DNA of 64,000 nt from Campylorhamphus procurvoides. Lineage: Eukaryota; Chordata; Aves; Passeriformes; Dendrocolaptidae. The notes below the pieces were generated by a model. It saw nothing but the letters and a program-made list of their open reading frames with translations. It ran no database searches and was not told the DNA's origin. Of this stretch, positions 58,251 to 64,000 are shown in pieces (the stretch's first letter is position 1; each line of letters opens with the position of its first letter). Where the stretch lies: contig WBMV01001233.1 of the NCBI GenBank assembly GCA_013396655.1, positions 186,533 through 250,532 on the forward strand, read 5' to 3'. The position numbers and the translations under genes were made by a program.

Positions 58251-60279
58251 AGAGGAATATCCTGTGTTTCAGTTTGTGACACTGGTTCTGTCACTGGGCA
58301 TCAGTGAAAAATCACATTTGCTTCATCTACTTTCCACCAACATGTACCCATACTTTGGGGTTAAGCCTCTCTAGGTGCTGGAATTGACACTTTCTTTCAG
58401 TGAACCATGTAAGAGTTGTGTTTGCTTTCCATATCAAATGAAAGTAAGTCTTGTTTCCTTATACCTAACTTTGAGAAGGTAACTAACTTTAGTCAACTCA
58501 GATAAAATTTAGATTAGAAGGAAATATCTACAGTTTCTTACATAATCAAGGGCAGTACCTACTTCTCCCTAGCATGTATAGGGAAGTATGCTGTGATCAG
58601 AATACATTGACATAGGCATAGTTTATATGTTTCTAAATTAGGGAGAGTTTAGGAGTTCCATTACACTCAGCTTAGATTTTCATTATTCCAGAGTGCAAGT
58701 CTTCAGAAGGCAGAATAAAATTAGTCAGAGAAGTTAATGCTGCAGCCTCATTTTGCTTCTGAAAGAAGAAGGATCAGTCTGGATTCCCAAGGTGTTACAT
58801 TTAGTGGATTCATGTCTGGTACTGATACTAAGCCTTACAAGCTTAAAAACTTATTTCACATTGGTTTACATAAGACAATTGTCATGAGTACAGAAAATTG
58901 AACAAAAAAAAGAGAAACCAATTGTGGTTATTGGTTTATATTTTTTTTTCCTCTATGAGGGGGTATAGTTTCCAAACTATATATTACAGGAATTGTTGTA
59001 AAGAATAAATTAGTACTTGTAGCCTTGTTCATCAGTTCATTTCATTATCTGGAAAAGTATGTAAGCCACAAATGAAAATCACATAAGTAGTTAGTGCAAT
59101 AGTGATGGAGTTGAGTAACAGCAATGACTACTGAGAATTAACAGAACAGTGTGGTAATATGTTTTGGGATTAATAAAACAAAGCATGACTCTTTGATAGG
59201 ATTGAGAACACTAGGAAAGTGTAGGTGGAGAGGATTAGCTCACAGATTATGTGTCTACCTGATGCTTTACAGCACAGTAATGTAGCAAAGGTGCCAGAAG
59301 TACTGATATAAGGTATGGGACAGTTCCAGGCTAATATATCTGTTCCTTAATTATTCTGCGTCAATGTAGTTCTTTCTACATGACACTGTATTGTGTCATC
59401 TAAATATCTTTACAGAGAAAGTACTAGAAAAGAAGCTGCAGGAGAAAATGCTTCAGCAACAAGAAGGCAGCTTCAGTGTCTTGTTATGTTTTATATTCAC
59501 AGAACTCAACAGTATATTTCCTGCTAATTTCCGTTGTGCATGGTCAGATTGGTGGTGTTCAGGTGATTCATAGAAAAAGTACCAATATTAGTGAAATATA
59601 TAGCTACATGAATTATAAAGGTTTTTTCATCCACCACAATTTTGGTTGACAAACTAAATAAAGCTGAAAAATCTGTAAATGTAGAACCCCTACAAGTAAA
59701 TATATGAAAAGTAAATTAGCTACTTGTCACTCCTGTCTCTGTGATGACTTATTATATTACCAAGTCTTCCTTCAACAACTAGCATCTTAGAACTTCAGCC
59801 AGGGAACATGCATGAAAATATAAACTACAAGCTTGTAGCAGTAGAAATGTAATTTTATTTTATTTCTTTGCTGAGGTATGGAAGTGTAGATAGCTTGTTT
59901 TGATACCACAAAATCAATTGGACCCTTTTTGCTGTGAAAAACTACCAGTTTTTGCTTAGAAAGTACTTGTGAATTTGATTTATTGAAAATTTTTTCTGTT
60001 TCACAGAAAAGCAGCTGTTTTGGTTTTTTCTTACCCCCCCTCCCCCAGTATATATATAAGAAATGACAAGTTTCCAAGTCTAAAAATTCCTTTAATTTGT
60101 ATGGAAAATAAGAAACCAAAAGTAGGGATCTCTTTTTCCATGCCATAACCAAGAATTATTTTTTTTTACAGAGATGTCAGTCAGATACCTCTTTTCAAAT
60201 TTATTGTTTGGGGTTTTTTCTGTCTTAATTCCTACAATAATTTGCTCACTCTTTTTTTCTTTTTTTTTTTTTAAGTAGG
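58251..60279. other. Unique AT-rich sequence
   Basis: Nothing recognised. The 121-codon minus-strand ORF at 59787-60152 is lysine/phenylalanine-rich and probably chance. Confidence 0.5.
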
Positions 60280-60936
60280 TGTGCTGGTTTAGAGGTAAAC
60301 CGGCAGGAGAAATGGACCCACCACAAGAGAGATTTTAAGTCAGAGTTACAATTTAATGAAAGATATTACCATAAATTCACTGACACAAAGAGAAAAAACT
60401 GCTTCTACCTCACCAGAACCCAACAGTATAACCCAGTGTCCCTGGGCACAAGCCCAAAGGGGTTTGTTAGCCCTGGTGCTGAGACCCACCTGGTTCCCCC
60501 AAGTCCCAAGCAAAAAGAAGTGAAGAACCTGTTGGTGCAGATGATGGCTGTGGTCTGGTCAGGAGTGATGGTCGTAGTCCGGTCGAGAGTGGTGGTTTAC
60601 TCCTGTCAAGGTCCTGCTGCTCCTCTGGATCCAATGAAAGGGTGCTCAAGGCCTTCTGAGCCCCGTTTATGTACCCTTAGGGAGCACCCAGTCCCTCCCG
60701 CAGGGCCGGGACTCACACAATGGGTGATTAACTCTATGAGTCATGGGGTCTTGTTGAACTGTTGATGGCCCATTAGCACCCACGCCCCCTCAGGCCGGGT
60801 GTAAGGGTGCTAACAACTTCCTGGGCAGCTACTACAAATGGTCCATTGTTCTTGGGGAATGAATGGAGGGTGTAGAATACATAGCTTTAATCACCCCCAC
60901 ACAGTGATAACTGGTCCCTCTTGCTGAACTAGGACA
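60280..60936 (-). mobile_element. Solo LTR, 657 bp, perfect 5 bp target-site duplication
   Basis: Begins tgtgctggtttagaggtaaa and ends cttgctgaactaggaca, flanked by gtagg on both sides (60275-60279 and 60937-60941). On the minus strand a TATA-like TACATAAACG (about 60663-60672) and an ATTAAA poly(A) variant (near 60354) give the orientation. The internal sequence is GC-rich and non-coding; the 109-codon plus-strand ORF at 60436-60765 is antisense. A 5 bp duplication fits an ERVL- or class I-type ERV. Confidence 0.92.
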
Positions 60937-62069
60937 GTAGGCTATTGGAACTGCAAATTGTATTTTAAATTATATTCCTTGAATATTTTCATAGTCATTT
61001 TTATATTTCCTACAAATATGTTAATGACAGTTTCTCACTCTTTGTGCAGTCAGTCATTAAATACATTCATGTGTTGCATGATAGGTATAAGGGAAGGTAT
61101 AAACAATTCTATAAAGAATTATAATTTATAGACAAGTATCATACTCCTGTGCAACTTTAATGATAGAAGATCTGCCTGGGGAAAATACATGAAAAGATGA
61201 ATATTTTTGGCACTGCTCATATAAGGTTTGATGTCTATACTTAACAGAAACCACTATAATAATACTGAAATTAATAGGATGACTTTTATTTGGGCAACAT
61301 TGGCTAGTTTTTTAACTGGAATATATTAACTATATATTGCCAGGATTGACTTATCACAAGAAGTGATAAAAATGCAAAATCTGAGAATAATTACCCCCTG
61401 AAGCATAAATGAAAGTCAGTAAAAAATAGTTTAAATTTGTTAGAATGCAGTCCATCACATAAAAGGCAGAAAAAAAATCACATATAAAGCATGAAAATAT
61501 ACATATCTGTTCATAGTAGCTATAGCGTTACTTTTGACACTCTTACCTTTCTTCAGTCAGTGTAAAGTAGATTGGGCACAAGACAGATATTAACTCAGGA
61601 AAAAATATTTTGTTTTCAAAAGTATATTTTTAGTGAGCTTTCTAAATGTTAAGTTTACTTTATTGTCAGTTTTATTCTGCCATCATTTTTCATTGCCAGT
61701 TGTGGATATTTTCCATTATTCATTGGATGTCTTACAAACATTGATTATCAGCTATTATCAAGACATAATATATGTATACATTTGTGTTATAACCTGGTCC
61801 AGAAGCTCTAAGCTTTACTGGGTGTTACACTTTAATTTCAGGCTTTTAGAAATTTTGCCCACATGAACACTTGTAAAACCATTGAGTTTTTGATACCTTG
61901 AATTCATATCCAGAGACAAACCATACATTTTTCTCTAAGAGATTTCTTTGAATTTGGTGAGAAAATGGGCATTTTGGCAAAAAGGATTTAACAGAAATAA
62001 CATGCAGCTTCACAAAGGCATTACAACAGATTACTAAGATTAAGAAGTATTGCTATAATAAGGAACCTT
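60937..62069. other. Unique AT-rich sequence
   Basis: Nothing recognised. Confidence 0.5.
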
Positions 62070-62650
62070 TGTTACACCCAGCAAACACAAACTCCATGCC
62101 ACTTAAACACAGTACCCACAAGTTACAGAAAATAAGTGTTTAAGTTACCCACAAGAGGAAGAAAAGAATAAAGGTGGAGAGATTAAGAGAAGGAAGAATA
62201 AAGAGAAGAAAATAGGAGAGAAAAATATAGTCACCACTATTATATATTTACTTATTATTATAGGCCACATGTTGATAGGCCAGGAGAACAGGCCAGGACG
62301 AGATGGACACCTTGTGCTGCCTCTTTATCTGCTCTGGTCTCTATGGCCAAATCCTCCAGCTGGAGCCTCTGACCCCCTGGCCACTGTGGGGTCCCAGGCC
62401 AGGGTAAGGGTCTGTGTTCTCACTGTCCCAGCCAATCTGAGTTGGGTCAGGGGCTTCAGGAGCTGTGGGGTGTTATAGTTTTCCTGGGCTGTTTGTGACT
62501 GGCAGCTGCTCCATGTGGGCTCCAGGACCCACCATGAGGAACACGATGCCACCCCATGTGAGATTTGACCCATTCCTTCATTCTCCAAACACAAACACAC
62601 ACCCCTGCAAGGTGGTTCCAACCCAGTAATCACTGATGTGGTGTCTAACA
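62070..62650 (-). mobile_element. LTR-B copy 3, 581 bp, internally shortened
   Basis: Begins tgttacacccagca and ends cactgatgtggtgtctaaca. It shares with copies 1 and 2 the 'ggtggttccaacccagtaat' end block, the GC-rich middle (ctggccactgtggggtccca) and the purine tract 62148-62225. About 200 bp shorter than the others, missing most of the segment between the purine tract and the 3' end. No clear target-site duplication. Confidence 0.82.
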
Positions 62651-62940
62651 GTTTGGCATTTTATAGTTTTGCAATAGTCCTGCAAGCATAACTTTCGATT
62701 TATGCTGGTTTCATTACCTGATTTCAGAAAAATGTCTAAAATATCTGTGTAGTTTTTTCTGGTTAAATATTTATATGATGGTTTATAATAAATAATCATC
62801 AAAATCCTATAATATAAACTGATGGTAAAACTAAATTGTATTTTTAACAATGTATAAATTGTAAACTCAAATGTATTTGTCATCAGTTGCATGTATAAGG
62901 TAATACTCATTGCTATTATATTAGTTAACTCTAATTATCC
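62651..62940. other. Unique AT-rich spacer
   Basis: Separates two LTRs; nothing recognised. Confidence 0.5.
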
Positions 62941-63258
62941 TGTAATGTGGAGGCGGGCTTAGGAACGATGCCAGACGATCCAATGTGGATTAACTGCAAA
63001 GTCCACTTTATTGAAGAAGTTTCTACAATTATAGTATTCCTGACAATACGTGCATTAACATTACTGGTGGAAATAGACATAAACAAATACTCATTGGCTA
63101 TAAGCAGAAGGCTGCTATATCTATGACCTCATCCAGCCTGCTTCTAGTTCTCACAGACTTGCAAGATTGTTTATTTTACAAGCACACAGCTTTTAGCCAA
63201 AGCCAATAACTCCCTTTCTCTCTCACGAGAGAAATGCACAGCCTGTTAATTTCCTACA
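62941..63258 (-). mobile_element. Short solo LTR, about 318 bp
   Basis: Begins tgtaatgtggaggcgggc and ends 'gttaatttcctaca'. On the minus strand AATAAA (complement of 63007-63012) lies about 65 bp before the LTR 3' end, as in the LTR at 38273. The terminal bases TGTA/TACA are consistent with an LTR, but no target-site duplication is seen, and the right end could instead extend to about 63266. Confidence 0.6.
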
Positions 63259-64000
63259 CTGTAACAAAATGTGACTTCCAATAGCCTAAGATTTACATGC
63301 TTCTCTATGACAGCTAAGAAAAATCAGTAGGATCAAATTGTGATCTGGCTTTACAATTTTTTTCTTTTTGAGAAAAAAAACAAGTCACCATATATGATAA
63401 AATTTTTCTCGTATGACTGATTTTTTCCCTTCTAAAAACTGGATAATGAAGAGCCATATACATTGATGAACGGTGGCTTTTCCAGATACTGCAGATAATA
63501 TTGACTTTTTTTTAAAAAAATTAATGAACAGCATTCATATTGGCATTTAAGTTACAAGTGATTTTTTTCCTATTTACTGAAAGTAGGAAATCAAGTATAA
63601 CATTATATACATATTGCTCATTGACCTCTTTCTATACATTAGTTTTTATTTTCAATAGCAAGTATATAAAATGTTGCAGGGAAGAGCGCAGGGTGCAGCG
63701 TGACATGGAAAAGAAAGACCTCAAATATTACAGAACAGAACAGTTGAAAAGAAAGACCTCAAATATTACAGAATCGAACAGTAAAGTATCCACCCTGACA
63801 TATGACATATATAGGGAAGTACCTTCTGAAGCAATTATTGCAAGTGGATTCCCATGGGGATTACCTTATGGGATTCTGTTATAAGAAAAGCATTATGGGG
63901 AAGCTCTGCTAACGTCTTTTTGGGGGGAAAAAACCTCCTGTGTGCCCCTCTGAAATGCCTGTACATTAGTGCACATAGTATGGAGAACAGGAGAAATTCG
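63259..64000. other. Unique sequence with a 38 bp tandem pair
   Basis: No gene. A 38 bp unit is repeated in tandem at 63708-63783 and is listed separately. Confidence 0.5.
63708..63783. repeat. 38 bp unit, two tandem copies
   Basis: gaaaagaaagacctcaaata plus ttacagaa...gaacagt occurs at 63708-63745 and 63746-63783. The copies differ only at about three positions (cagaac versus tcgaac and the last base). Confidence 0.95.

Noticed and set aside
60436..60765. 109-codon ORF in GC-rich sequence
   Set aside because: Lies antisense within a solo LTR bounded by a perfect target-site duplication.
1..64000. tRNA, rRNA, snRNA genes or host protein exons with splice signals
   Set aside because: Reading both strands, I found no cloverleaf with A/B boxes, no rRNA-like segment and no chain of conserved coding exons. 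This was by eye, so short exons could be missed.

Overview
This window reads as a vertebrate, almost certainly avian, gene-poor nuclear stretch (gene desert or very long intron). The base composition is AT-rich. There are no operons, no ribosome-binding-site logic and no long conserved ORFs. The recognisable repeats are almost all CR1 LINE fragments ending in the avian ATTCTATG / ATTCTGTG octamers, plus many solo endogenous-retrovirus LTRs, and CR1 with ERV LTRs is the typical bird repertoire. The LTR types look like those of neoavian or songbird genomes, but I cannot fix the species. I found no protein-coding gene, rRNA, tRNA or CRISPR array that I would defend. The only coding sequence I can identify is decayed CR1 endonuclease / reverse transcriptase.

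LTR family labels (mine, based on similarity within the window and remembered avian LTRs): LTR-A (three copies), LTR-B (three copies, about 780 bp when complete), LTR-C (two copies carrying paired CTCF-like cores), LTR-D (ERVL-like, about 1.06 kb, two copies), and single LTRs at 5604, 38273, 42066, 49666, 60280 and 62941.

Layout: 0-1.1 kb, LTR-A interrupted by a CR1. 2.2-3.05 kb, LTR-C. 5.6-6.0 kb, LTR with intact-looking promoter boxes. 6-11.9 kb, AT-rich unique DNA. 11.9-14.4 kb, minus-strand CR1 parts flanking a second LTR-C. 14.4-19.9 kb, unique DNA with T/G-rich simple sequence. 19.9-21.0 kb, LTR-A then the 3' end of LTR-D. 21-29.8 kb, several plus-strand CR1s of different ages. 30.9-33.2 kb, a three-level LTR nest (B inside A inside D). 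38.3-39.6 kb, two LTRs side by side. 42.1-43.3 kb, a 1.23 kb LTR-type element. 46.3-48.7 kb, an AAAT microsatellite and an identical 766 bp tandem duplication joined by an N, almost certainly an assembly artefact. 49.4-50.4 kb, an LTR inserted in a CR1 with a clean target-site duplication. 57.7-58.3 kb, CR1. 60.3-60.9 kb, an LTR with a perfect 5 bp target-site duplication. 62.1-63.3 kb, LTR-B and another LTR.

There is no gene network to describe. The functional potential lies in regulatory material carried by the LTRs: four CTCF-like cores in one orientation, CCAAT/TATA/poly(A) modules, and a G-quadruplex-prone tract. I saw no convincing new molecular system.
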